Part shown: one piece after another, positions 45,269 through 52,906 of the stretch
Numbering within the stretch: position 1 is the first letter of the stretch
Layout of the letters: each line of letters starts with the position of its first letter
Assembly: GCA_020692325.1 (NCBI GenBank)
Contig: JAIMKR010000008.1
Location: 1-64,000 of the forward strand
Direction of reading: 5' to 3'
Length of the DNA stretch: 64,000 nt
Source: Desulfocurvus sp.
Lineage (GTDB): Bacteria > Desulfobacterota > Desulfovibrionia > Desulfovibrionales > Desulfovibrionaceae
Notes under the pieces: generated by a model
Told to the model about the DNA's origin: nothing
The model's input: only the letters and a program-made list of their open reading frames with translations
The model's database searches: none
Translations under genes and position numbers: made by a program

Positions 45269-46492
45269 ATGCTGTTGCTCGACCTTAAAATAGCCAAGGG
45301 CTCGCTGGCCGCGCACAAGTTGCGCGCGGTGCTGGCGATGCTCGGGGTGTTTCTCGGGGCGCTGTCGTTCTGCGGGGTGCAGCATGTGTCGCAGGCCATG
45401 TACGCGAACGCCCAGGCCGAGGCCGACAAGCTGGGGCCGGGGCTGTTCGCGGTGCTGGCCGGGCAGGTGCGCTTCACGCACGGTGGCGGTCCGCGCGCGC
45501 AGGACACCCAGCGCAACTTCACTGTGGCCGACGCCCGTGCGCTGGCCGACGGCGTGCCGGGTGCGCTATCGCTCGCGCCGTTTTATCAGAACAACTTACC
45601 CGTGCGCGCCGGCGACGCCACCGTGACCACACAGATGGTGGGCACTTGGCCGCAATATCAGGACGTGCGCAGCTTCCACGCCGGGCTGGGCCGCTTCATC
45701 ACCGAGGCCGACGAACGCGACATGGCGCGCGTCGTGGTGCTGGGCCGCAAGATCGCCGAGCGCTTGTTCGGCTCGGCCGAGGCGGCCATGGGCCGGGAGG
45801 TGTTGGTGTTCCGCGCGCGCTTCATCGTGGTCGGCGTCATGGAGGCCAAGGGCCGCGATCTCAACGGCACGGACCAGGACGAGCAGACGTTCCTGCCTCT
45901 GTCCACTTTCCTTCGCCGCGCGGCCAATCAGACCTGGATAACCGGCGCGTATCTCAAGCTGGCCGATGGGGCGGACATCGCCGCCGCGCGCGAAGCGGCC
46001 GCCAACGTGCTGCGGCCCCGGCACCACCTGCAGGGCAAGGTCGACGACTTCAGCACCATGACGCCCGCCGACGCCATGCAGCTGCGGCGCGAGGCCCTCG
46101 ATCTCGTCCAGACCCTCGGGCTCATCACCTCGCTCATTTCCTTCGCCGTGGGCGCGCTTGGCATCCTGTCCATCATGGTCCTCATGGTCCAGGCCCGCCG
46201 CACCGAAATCGGCATCCGGCGCGCCGTCGGCGGCAGCCGCCGACGCATCATGCGGCAGTTCCTCCTTGAAGCCGGCATCATGGCCGGCTTCGGTGGCACG
46301 TTTGGCGTGCTCGCCGGACTGGGCCTTACCGCCGCTGTTTGCGCCCTCGCTGGATTCCCCTATGTGCTCCTGCCCGGTTTCTCCCTCGCCGTCATGGCCG
46401 GCTCCGTCCTGCTTGGCCTCGCCGCCGGCGCCTACCCCGCCCGGCAGGCCGCCGCCATCGAAATTCTCGCCGTCCTCGCCCCACAGGGATAG
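45269..46492 (+). CDS. MacB/FtsX-type ABC transporter permease
   Basis: A 407-residue membrane protein with the MacB layout: one N-terminal membrane segment (AVLAMLGVFLGALSFCGV), a large periplasmic MacB_PCD domain (about residues 45-260), and three C-terminal segments starting at LGLITSLISFAVGALGILSIMVLMVQARRTEIGIRRAVGGS. The partner ATPase is not adjacent, so this is an orphan permease here. The start at 45269 follows CAGGA. Such proteins act in mechanotransmission for lipoprotein, peptide or drug export. Confidence 0.8.
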   Translation: MLLLDLKIAKGSLAAHKLRAVLAMLGVFLGALSFCGVQHVSQAMYANAQAEADKLGPGLFAVLAGQVRFTHGGGPRAQDTQRNFTVADARALADGVPGALSLAPFYQNNLPVRAGDATVTTQMVGTWPQYQDVRSFHAGLGRFITEADERDMARVVVLGRKIAERLFGSAEAAMGREVLVFRARFIVVGVMEAKGRDLNGTDQDEQTFLPLSTFLRRAANQTWITGAYLKLADGADIAAAREAAANVLRPRHHLQGKVDDFSTMTPADAMQLRREALDLVQTLGLITSLISFAVGALGILSIMVLMVQARRTEIGIRRAVGGSRRRIMRQFLLEAGIMAGFGGTFGVLAGLGLTAAVCALAGFPYVLLPGFSLAVMAGSVLLGLAAGAYPARQAAAIEILAVLAPQG

Positions 46493-46666
46493 CGCGTTCG
46501 GCGTCCAGTCGAGGACGCCCCCCCGACTCCGGCCAAAGCGCACGCGCCGTCGATGCCTCCGGTAGAAGGTTCGTGATGACCGCTCATCCGGTCGTGGCGA
46601 AGGGGCGTGCGGTGCGTGGCGCGCGATGGAGTGGAATTGTGATCGATCAGCGGGGACAAACGACGT

Positions 46667-47203
46667 TTATGGGTTCCACCCGTCGTCGAGCGCGCGGAGG
46701 GCGATGCACGCGCAGGCTTCGGCGTCGCAAAGGGCGTCGTGATGGTCTGTAAGGGGGATGCCCAACAGCCTGCATACGTCCGGAAGCCGATTGTGGGGCT
46801 GTCCCCAGCGTTCACGGCTGGCTTGGACGGTGCAGCGGAAGGGAAGTTCGGGAGGGCGCAGGCCCGCGGCTTGGCAGCAGACCCGCAAAACGGAGTTGTC
46901 GAAAGGTGCGTTGTGCGCCACCAGGAAATCCACACCAGGGAGCAGGGTTGCCGCCTCCGTCCAGACATCGGCAAAGGGGCGCTCGTCGCGCACCAGCTCC
47001 CAGGTGATGCCGTGGATGCCCACGCAGATGGGAGAGAAGACCTTGCGCGGCGGGCGGATGAGCGATTGGTAGCGTTCGGCTATCCTGCCCGCGCGCACCA
47101 CCACGAGTCCAAGCGCGCAGGCGCTGTCGCGCTTGGCGTCAGCCGTCTCGAAATCGATGGCCGCGAAGTTCGACCCACGGTGTCGCGCACCGGAATTCGT
47201 CAT
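46667..47203 (-). CDS. DEDDh 3'-5' exonuclease (DnaQ-like)
   Basis: A 178-residue exonuclease with the three motifs of the DnaQ/epsilon family: AIDFETAD (ExoI), VAHNAPFDNSVLR (ExoII) and DHHDALCDAEACACI (ExoIII, with the catalytic His). It is the size of a stand-alone exonuclease, without polymerase, GIY-YIG or BRCT domains. The start at 47203 has GGGAGG before it. Probably in DNA repair or nucleotide turnover. Confidence 0.85.
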   Translation of the reverse strand: MTNSGARHRGSNFAAIDFETADAKRDSACALGLVVVRAGRIAERYQSLIRPPRKVFSPICVGIHGITWELVRDERPFADVWTEAATLLPGVDFLVAHNAPFDNSVLRVCCQAAGLRPPELPFRCTVQASRERWGQPHNRLPDVCRLLGIPLTDHHDALCDAEACACIALRALDDGWNP

Positions 47204-47575
47204 GTTTCCTCCCTGGCGTGACGCGCCGCAGCCGTCCGCAATGGTTTTGCGATCCGCCACCGCAGCCTCGCTGGCTTCACGACCGTCGGGTCCGTGGGAG
47301 CGTCTCCGCTGCCGTCGCACGCGCCAGGGGGGGCGTTCGCAGCCGCGATGCGCTGGCGAAACTTCGTCGCGGTAACGACGATGGCCCGCGCGTCCTTGCC
47401 GCGCGTCGTTGGACATCAAACCCATTTCGGTCGTCGCCACGCTTTTCTCGCAGCCAATGCGTCCGCCCGCCATCGGAATGGCATAGAGGCTGCCCCCCCT
47501 TCTCTGAATATCTTCTTGCCCTTTTGGGGGTGAATTGGGAAATGAAATGTCATAGGATATGTGAGGAGGGAATTT
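47204..47575. other. Intergenic region upstream of the ASCH pseudogene
   Basis: About 370 bases, no gene recognised. The last 80 bases are less GC-rich and include TTGGGA and TATGTG hexamers 17 bases apart (about 47536-47564), a very weak promoter candidate. Confidence 0.35.
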
Positions 47576-48087
47576 ATGAAGGCACTTTCCGTTCGCCAGC
47601 CTTGGGCTTCTGGCATCGCCGATGGCCTTAAAACTATCGAGATGCGCTCGCGTAAGTGGTGTTATCGAGGCCCGTTGGTTATCTGCGCCACTGCGCACAA
47701 GGTGTAAGCGTGATGAGTTCGCAGGCAAACATCACGGCGAGCCTCTGCCGCATGGTTGCGCCGTCTGTATCGTCGAGATGGTGGATTGCCGGCCACTTAT
47801 TCCAGAGGATGCCGAGGCAGGCCGCAGGGCTTGACCCGGGCGACCTCACTCCCGAGGATTGCGAAGGGCAATGGGCCTGGGTGCTCGCCAACGTCCGCGA
47901 AGTGAAACACGTGCCAGTCAAGGGGCAGTTACAACCGTGGGATTGGCGAGGTCCAGAGCTTGTGCCCGTACCTCCGGAAGAGTGGCGCTATGATCCGAAT
48001 ATTGTTGATGCCGAAGGATTGCCTCCCCAGCGCGTGGGAGACCGTGGTGGTGGAGTGCTTGCGCAGGTTGGGACGAGGGGTAGGTAG
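47576..48087 (+). pseudogene. ASCH-domain gene broken by two frameshifts
   Basis: The frame opens with a clear ASCH start, MKALSVRQPWASGIADGLKT and later EMRSRKWCYRGPLVICATAHK, then hits TAA at 47705. Homology continues in the next frame (DEFAGKHHGEPLPHGCAVCI, VEMVDCRPL, about 47707-47825), then in the third frame (GQWAWVLANVREVKHVPVKG, about 47850-47930). So at least two frameshifts separate the conserved blocks. A GAGGAGGG site precedes the ATG. ASCH proteins are PUA-like RNA- or nucleic-acid-binding domains often carried on mobile elements. Codon use and lower G+C also suggest transfer. Confidence 0.75.
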
Positions 48088-48090
48088 CAA

Positions 48091-48129
48091 ACGAAAAAGG
48101 CCTTACGAGAGCTGATCTCGTAAGGCCTT
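48091..48129 (-). terminator. Rho-independent terminator of tRNA-fMet
   Basis: A perfect 14-base stem (48097-48110 with 48116-48129) and a 5-base loop, followed on the minus strand by TTTTTCGTTT. It lies 9 bases past the tRNA 3' end. Confidence 0.9.
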
Positions 48130-48137
48130 GATCTCTT

Positions 48138-48214
<77 letters not shown>

Positions 48215-48250
48215 ACATTTCGATGCGTTCGTTCCCGCGCCGAGAGGGAA

Positions 48251-48279
48251 TATGTAGTCTCGGGTACGCGGACTGTCAA
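48251..48279 (-). promoter_or_regulatory. Promoter of tRNA-fMet
   Basis: On the minus strand a perfect TTGACA (48274-48279), a 17-base spacer and TACATA (48251-48256), about 37 bases upstream of the tRNA. Confidence 0.7.
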
Positions 48280-48285
48280 CGCTTA

Positions 48286-48314
48286 TTTACACCGAGGCTG
48301 AAATTTCTTATATC
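48286..48314 (+). promoter_or_regulatory. Promoter of the glycosyltransferase gene, likely leaderless
   Basis: TTTACA (48286-48291), a 17-base spacer and TATATC (48309-48314). The expected transcription start falls at about 48320-48322, on the ATG at 48321. No ribosome site is visible before the ATG. Confidence 0.55.
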
Positions 48315-48320
48315 CCGCGA

Positions 48321-49049
48321 ATGACGAACACCATCCAGAGCGTCTCCATCGTCGTCCCCGTCTACAACGAGGAGGACAACCTCCCCCGGCTTTTCGATGA
48401 AATCGCCGGAGCCATGCGTCCGCTCGATCGCGAATGGGAGGCGCTGTTCGTCGATGATGGCAGCACCGACGGCAGTCTCGACGTGCTCAAGCGGCTGGCG
48501 GCCGGGAACTCCGAGGTGCGCTACGTCGCCTTCACGCGCAATCGCGGCCAGTCCGCCGCGTTCTGCGCCGGGTTCGACCAGGCCGCGCACCCCGTCGTCG
48601 TCACCATCGACGCCGACCTGCAGAACGATCCCGCCGACATCCCCGCCTTGCTCGCCCTTTTCGACAAGGGACACGACATGGCCATCGGCTGGCGGCGCAA
48701 GCGGCAGGACACTCTGAGCAAACGGTACGCCTCGAAAATCGCCAACGCCATCCGCAACCGCATCACCCGCGAGTCCGTGCGCGACACGGGCTGCTCGCTC
48801 AAGGTCATGCGTCGCGACATGCTGCTGCGCATTCCACGTTTCAAGGGCATGCACCGCTACCTCCCCACGCTGATGAAGCTGGAGGGAGCGACAGTGGCCG
48901 AGATGCCCGTGAACCATCGCGAGCGGCACATGGGGGTGAGCAAGTACGGCAATTGGGAACGCGCGATCGCCGGCGTGCGCGACCTGCTGGGCGTGCGCTG
49001 GCTGCAGGACCGCCACTTCGGCTACGAGATCCGCGAGAAAAACCGCTAG
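48321..49049 (+). CDS. Family 2 glycosyltransferase (DPM1/undecaprenyl-phosphate type)
   Basis: A 242-residue GT-A enzyme. Typical motifs are SIVVPVYNEEDNLPRLFDEI, FVDDGSTDGSLDVL, TRNRGQSAAFCAGFDQA and the TIDADLQNDPADIP metal site. RDTGCSLKVMRR and NHRERHMGVSKYG place it with polyisoprenyl-phosphate glycosyltransferases. The membrane segments some relatives have at the C-terminus are absent. The gene lies next to tRNA-fMet, has a likely leaderless start, and its stop overlaps the convergent receiver gene. Confidence 0.85.
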   Translation: MTNTIQSVSIVVPVYNEEDNLPRLFDEIAGAMRPLDREWEALFVDDGSTDGSLDVLKRLAAGNSEVRYVAFTRNRGQSAAFCAGFDQAAHPVVVTIDADLQNDPADIPALLALFDKGHDMAIGWRRKRQDTLSKRYASKIANAIRNRITRESVRDTGCSLKVMRRDMLLRIPRFKGMHRYLPTLMKLEGATVAEMPVNHRERHMGVSKYGNWERAIAGVRDLLGVRWLQDRHFGYEIREKNR

Positions 49050-49417
49050 GCCGGCTTGTTCGCCAACGCCCCCCGCACCTTGTCCTTGAGTTCGGTGAGA
49101 TCCACGGACTTGACCACGTAGTAGTCGGCCGCGATGCTCTTGAGGTCGTGCTGGAAGCTGTCGTACGCGGTGGAGAGAATCACCGGCACATGGAGGTCGC
49201 GCCCGCGGATGAGCTGCAAAAGGTCGAGTCCCGAGCGATCCGGCCCCAGGCGGATGTCCAGAATGACCACCTCCGGCCTCTCGCGGTCCAGCAGCTCAAG
49301 GATGGGTTCCTCGCCATCGGACGTGGCCACGGCGTAGCCCTCCTCCTCCAGCTCCTCCTGGTACAACATGCGGATGTGCTTTTCATCATCGACGACGAGG
49401 ATCTTGTGCTTTTCCAT
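49046..49417 (-). CDS. Single-domain response regulator (CheY-like)
   Basis: A 123-residue receiver with the acidic cluster VVDDEKHIR, the phospho-acceptor Asp in VILDIRLG, the Thr/Ser region ILSTAY and the Lys of VVKSVDL. No output domain. The ATG has AGGAG upstream. Its partner kinase is not adjacent. Its stop overlaps the stop of the convergent glycosyltransferase in CTAG (49046-49049). Confidence 0.9.
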   Translation of the reverse strand: MEKHKILVVDDEKHIRMLYQEELEEEGYAVATSDGEEPILELLDRERPEVVILDIRLGPDRSGLDLLQLIRGRDLHVPVILSTAYDSFQHDLKSIAADYYVVKSVDLTELKDKVRGALANKPA

Positions 49418-49599
49418 GGTGGCGCTCCTGCGGAGGGGAAGACCCGATTGAGCCTAACGCTATACCATGTTTTTCGTCCCGGTCAACTAAACGCATACAT
49501 TGCGCCCGGCGGCCTTGACAAGCGCCGCCTTCGCCGGGCACCTCTGCACCCACGTCCAATCCGCGCGGCCCCGCGCCGCGCGACAACCGGAGGCGCGCC

Positions 49600-49797
49600 A
49601 TGATCACCGTTCTTGTGGAACCGGAGGGCCACGCCCTTTCCTTCGACCGGCTGAATACCGTGCTCATGCTGCAAAAGCGGCTGGACCTACGCGTCAACGA
49701 CGCCCTGATCATCCGTGGCGACCGGCTGCTCACGCCGGACTGCCGCATCGAGGACGGCGACGAGCTCCGCGTCCGCAAAGTCACCAGCAGGGGGTAG
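49600..49797 (+). CDS. TtuB/ThiS-like ubiquitin-fold sulfur carrier
   Basis: A 65-residue protein with a ubiquitin-like/ThiS-like pattern: ITVLVEPEGHALSF, a LMLQKRLDLRVNDALIIRGD middle and IEDGDELRVRKVTSRG at the end. It precedes the TtuA-like tRNA thiolase by 6 bases, like ttuB-ttuA of Thermus. Canonical sulfur carriers end in Gly-Gly, which is thiocarboxylated; this one ends in Arg-Gly. It may still be functional or may need processing. The ATG has a GGAGG site. Confidence 0.75.
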   Translation: MITVLVEPEGHALSFDRLNTVLMLQKRLDLRVNDALIIRGDRLLTPDCRIEDGDELRVRKVTSRG

Positions 49798-49803
49798 AAG
49801 CAC

Positions 49804-50784
49804 ATGAAATGCCGCAGATGCAAGGCCCCGGCCGAGGTGGCCCTGCCCAGCCACAACACCGCCTTTTGCCGCGACTGCTTCGCGCTGTTCTTTTCCGGCC
49901 AGGTGGAGCGCGCCATCCGCAAGCACGAGATGATCGCCCCCGGCGAACGTGTCCTCGTGGCCCTTTCCGGCGGCAAGGATTCGCTTGGGCTCATGCTGGA
50001 GCTGGCGCGGCAGGGCTACGACGTGGCCGGCCTGCACGTGGACCTGGGCATTCCCGGCTCGTCGGACGCGGCGCGGGCCAAGGTGCAGGGCTTCTGCGAC
50101 AAGCACGGCCTGCACCTGCGCGTGGTCGAGCTGGCGAAGGAAGGCCTGGCCATCCCGGACGTCAAGAAGTACGTCAAACGGCCGGTGTGCTCGGCCTGCG
50201 GCAAGATCAAGCGCCACTGGTTCAACCGTGTGGCCCTGGAGGATGGCTACCAGGTGCTGGCCACTGGCCACAACCTCGATGACGAGGTGGCGCGGCTGTT
50301 CGCCAACACCCTGCGCTGGGACGCCGGGTACCTTTCCGATCAGGGACCATGCCTGCCCGCCGAGAGCGGCTTCGCCCGCAAGATCAAGCCGTTGTATCGC
50401 CTTTCGGAGTTCGAGACCGCCTGTCATGCATTCCTCAACGGCATCGATATCCACTCCGCGCCCTGTCCGTACAGCGGCGGCGCCAGCTTCACCCATCACA
50501 AGCACCTCTGGGCCGACCTGGAATACCACAGCCCTGGCTCGAAAATCGCCTTCTACGACGGCTTCCTCAAGCGCGGGCGGCCGGCCTTCGCCACGCAGGA
50601 GCGCGAGAGCGGCGGCGGCGAGCTGGCCCCGTGCGAGCGCTGCGGCTCGCCTACCAGCACGGGCGTTTGCAGCGTGTGCCGGCTGGCCATCACCGTGGCC
50701 GAGCGCCGCGCCGCGGACCCCGAACGCCAGGCCGGGCGGGCCGGCATCCAGACGGACCAGCCCAGCATCCTGGAAAAGGACTGA
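49804..50784 (+). CDS. TtuA-like tRNA 2-thiolation enzyme
   Basis: A 326-residue TtcA/TtuA-family ATPase. It has an N-terminal zinc-ribbon (Cys 3, 6, 22, 25), a PP-loop (ALSGGKDS, about residues 53-60), the three iron-sulfur cysteines expected in TtuA (Cys 129, 132 and 221) and a C-terminal zinc-ribbon (CERCGSPTSTGVCSVC). It would thiolate a tRNA uridine or cytidine using sulfur from the preceding carrier protein. The target position (U54 in Thermus, C32 in TtcA) cannot be read here. The zinc ribbons favour TtuA/Ncs6 over TtcA. Confidence 0.85.
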   Translation: MKCRRCKAPAEVALPSHNTAFCRDCFALFFSGQVERAIRKHEMIAPGERVLVALSGGKDSLGLMLELARQGYDVAGLHVDLGIPGSSDAARAKVQGFCDKHGLHLRVVELAKEGLAIPDVKKYVKRPVCSACGKIKRHWFNRVALEDGYQVLATGHNLDDEVARLFANTLRWDAGYLSDQGPCLPAESGFARKIKPLYRLSEFETACHAFLNGIDIHSAPCPYSGGASFTHHKHLWADLEYHSPGSKIAFYDGFLKRGRPAFATQERESGGGELAPCERCGSPTSTGVCSVCRLAITVAERRAADPERQAGRAGIQTDQPSILEKD

Positions 50785-50792
50785 GCCGCGCC

Positions 50793-51857
50793 GTGGAGGC
50801 GACGCCGAGGATCAGCGTGGCCATGCCTTGCTTCAACGCGGCGGCCACACTGCCGGCCGCGTTGGACAGCCTGCTCTCCCAGACCGACGCCCCGCCCTTC
50901 GAGATCGACGCCGTGGACGACGGCAGCACGGACGACACCTGGAACGTGCTGACCGCCCACGCCGCGTGCGACGCCCGCGTGCGTCCGCTGCGCCTGCCGC
51001 GCAACCTGGGCTGCGCCCTGGCCACCAACGCCGCCATCGAGGCCGGGCGCGCGCCGTATGTCGCCCGCATGGACGCCGACGACATCGCCCTGCCGGGGCG
51101 GTTGGCCGAGCAGGCAGCGGCGCTCGACGCCGATCCGGGGCTCGGCCTCGTGGCGGGTCTGGTGCGCTTCGGCGGCGACGCCGTGGCCTGTCCCGGCTTC
51201 GCTCACTATATCCACTGGCTGAACTCCCTCGTCACGCCCGGGGACATCGCGAAGAACCGCTTCGTGGAGTCGCCGCTGGTCAATCCCTCGGTGATGTACC
51301 GGCGGGAAATCTACGACCGGCTCGGCGGCGCGCGGGAGAATCACGCCGGGGGCGGCTTTCCCGAGGACTACGAGCAGTGGTTGCGCTGGATGGCGGCGGG
51401 CGTGCGCATGGCCAAGGTGCGGCGCGAGGTGGTGGTGTGGAATGATCCGCCCGGGCGGCTCACACGCGTGGACGCGGCCTACGCGCCGGCGGCCTTCGCG
51501 CGCATCAAGGCCGTCTATTTGTGGGACTGGCTGGCGGCGAACAATCCGCGCCACCCGGAGGTGTGGGCCTGGGGCGCGGGCCGGGAGAGCCGGCGACGGC
51601 TGGCCCCGCTCGTGGCGCACGGGCTTGTGGTGGCGGCGTATGTGGATATCGACCCGAGAAAGATCGGGCAGAATGTGGCGGGCGCGCGCGTGTTGAACCG
51701 CGAGGCGATTCCGCAACGCCCGGCCCAACCGCGCTCCAGGTCCGTCGCGCCCTTCGTGCTCGTCAACGTGGGCTCACACGGCGCGCGGGAGCAAATCCTC
51801 GGCTGGCTCGCTCCGCGCGGCTATCTGCCCGGTGAGGGCTGCGTGGCGATGGGGTGA
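50793..51857 (+). CDS. Family 2 glycosyltransferase
   Basis: A 354-residue protein with GT-A motifs: ISVAMPCFNAAATLPAALDSL, AVDDGSTDDT, RNLGCALATNAAIEAGRAPY and the ARMDADDIALPGRL metal site. The C-terminal 100 residues form a Rossmann-like tail (VWAWGAGRESRRRLAPLVAHG, VAAYVDIDPRKIG). The start is GTG at 50793, with AAGGA about 13 bases upstream, so it is somewhat weak. It follows the ttuA-like gene by 8 bases, so it is co-transcribed. Substrate unknown. Confidence 0.85.
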   Translation: MEATPRISVAMPCFNAAATLPAALDSLLSQTDAPPFEIDAVDDGSTDDTWNVLTAHAACDARVRPLRLPRNLGCALATNAAIEAGRAPYVARMDADDIALPGRLAEQAAALDADPGLGLVAGLVRFGGDAVACPGFAHYIHWLNSLVTPGDIAKNRFVESPLVNPSVMYRREIYDRLGGARENHAGGGFPEDYEQWLRWMAAGVRMAKVRREVVVWNDPPGRLTRVDAAYAPAAFARIKAVYLWDWLAANNPRHPEVWAWGAGRESRRRLAPLVAHGLVVAAYVDIDPRKIGQNVAGARVLNREAIPQRPAQPRSRSVAPFVLVNVGSHGAREQILGWLAPRGYLPGEGCVAMG

Positions 51858-51858
51858 A

Positions 51859-52179
51859 TCAGGCCGCGGAGCGTGGGCGCACTTCGGCGGCGATGCGCTC
51901 GGGCAGGTGCTGACGGCGGGCCACGTCGAGTTCGTAGCGATTTTGCAGATTCAGCCAGAATTGCGGCGTGGTGCCGAAGTAGCGCGCCAGACGCAGGGCC
52001 GTGTCGGCTGTGACGCCGCGCCGGCCGCGCACGATCTCGCCCACGCGCTGTGGTGGCACGCCGAGGTCGATGCCGAGCCTGTTCTGGCTCAGGCCGAGCG
52101 GGCGCAGGAATTCCTCCAGCAGAATCTCGCCGGGATGGATAGGGCCGAGGTCGTCGGTCCGCGTCGTCTCATCGGTCAT
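51859..52179 (-). CDS. higA: HigA-type antitoxin (XRE family)
   Basis: A 106-residue HTH protein of the VapI/HigA family: IHPGEILLEEFLRPLGLSQN and the helix-turn-helix LGVPPQRVGEIVRGRRGVTADTALRLARYFGT. The C-terminal helix RIAAEVRP is typical. Full length and with a strong AAAGGAGG site 4-6 bases before the ATG. Its toxin gene directly upstream (52192) is truncated, so the antitoxin is an orphan of a degraded HigBA module. Confidence 0.9.
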   Translation of the reverse strand: MTDETTRTDDLGPIHPGEILLEEFLRPLGLSQNRLGIDLGVPPQRVGEIVRGRRGVTADTALRLARYFGTTPQFWLNLQNRYELDVARRQHLPERIAAEVRPRSAA

Positions 52180-52191
52180 GGCATCCTCCTT

Positions 52192-52353
52192 TCAGTGATA
52201 ATCCACCAGCTCCACGTCCTCGGCGTCGCGGCCGTTCCAGACGAAGCAGATGCGCAGCTGGTCGTTGACGCGGACGCTGTATTGCCCGGCGCGGTCGCCC
52301 TTGAGGGCCTCCAGCCGGTTGCCGGGCGGCATCCGTAAATCCTGCACCGCTAA
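52192..52353 (-). pseudogene. higB: HigB toxin, 5'-truncated
   Basis: Only the C-terminal half of a RelE/HigB toxin remains. The block from AVQDLRMPPGNRLEALKGDR through GQYSVRVNDQLRICFVWNG to EDVELVDYH matches the family to its usual end, but the first 40-odd residues are missing. Homology stops at about 52350, exactly where the AT-rich island begins. A 46-residue frame with ATG at 52332 is still open but lacks key active-site parts. The lost 5' half is not found on the far side of the island. Confidence 0.8.
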
Positions 52354-52379
52354 GGGCAGCAAATATACGGGAGTAAATT

Positions 52380-52904
52380 TCAGCTAGTACGGACAGCTGT
52401 TGTCACAGACCAAGAAAGTTTATCCATTTTAGAAGAATCCACAACAAGGAGGTGAGGGTCTATACATTTAAGAAGTGATCTGAGCCGTTGTTGAACGTTG
52501 GCCAAAGTAGATAGCGGGTTATAAAGCTTTGATTCAGTAAGAGGTTGCTCGAGGTGTAAGACAATTCGGATTTTTTCTGCCGTCACAGTCTTTTTTGCAA
52601 GATCATTTTCTTCGCTTGAATTAGCATTAAATTTAGCAGCCAGAACTCCAGCTAGCGTTGAAAAAACTTTATCTCGTACTTCTTCCTCGATAGGCTGTTC
52701 CTTTCTCCTCTTATAATCTCGATAATTTTTGGCCTCGATAAACCATACTGTTTTATTAATATCTAATGCGATTAAATCAACTCCCTTTATCCCCTTACGC
52801 AACTTAATAAACTGATTACGGTAATAGGACCAATCATCATATTTAGTAACATTCCAGCCAGCTGGGAATCTAAACCTTAACGAATCGACATCAATAGAAT
52901 TCAT
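52380..52904 (-). CDS. Small PD-(D/E)xK nuclease-like protein of the AT-rich island
   Basis: A 174-residue soluble protein. The N-terminal half carries a PD-(D/E)xK-type core: GVDLIALD (Asp 43) and WFIEAKNYRD (Glu 57, Lys 59). The segment FPAGWNVTKYDDWSYYRNQF precedes it, and a helical second half contains RIVLHLEQP and RLRSLLKCIDPHL. It resembles restriction-endonuclease-fold proteins and may cut nucleic acid. Start is 2 bases after the ATPase stop, with GAGGA inside the ATPase 3' end, so the pair is coupled. Codon use is AT-rich, unlike all neighbours. Confidence 0.7.
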   Translation of the reverse strand: MNSIDVDSLRFRFPAGWNVTKYDDWSYYRNQFIKLRKGIKGVDLIALDINKTVWFIEAKNYRDYKRRKEQPIEEEVRDKVFSTLAGVLAAKFNANSSEENDLAKKTVTAEKIRIVLHLEQPLTESKLYNPLSTLANVQQRLRSLLKCIDPHLLVVDSSKMDKLSWSVTTAVRTS

Positions 52905-52906
52905 GT

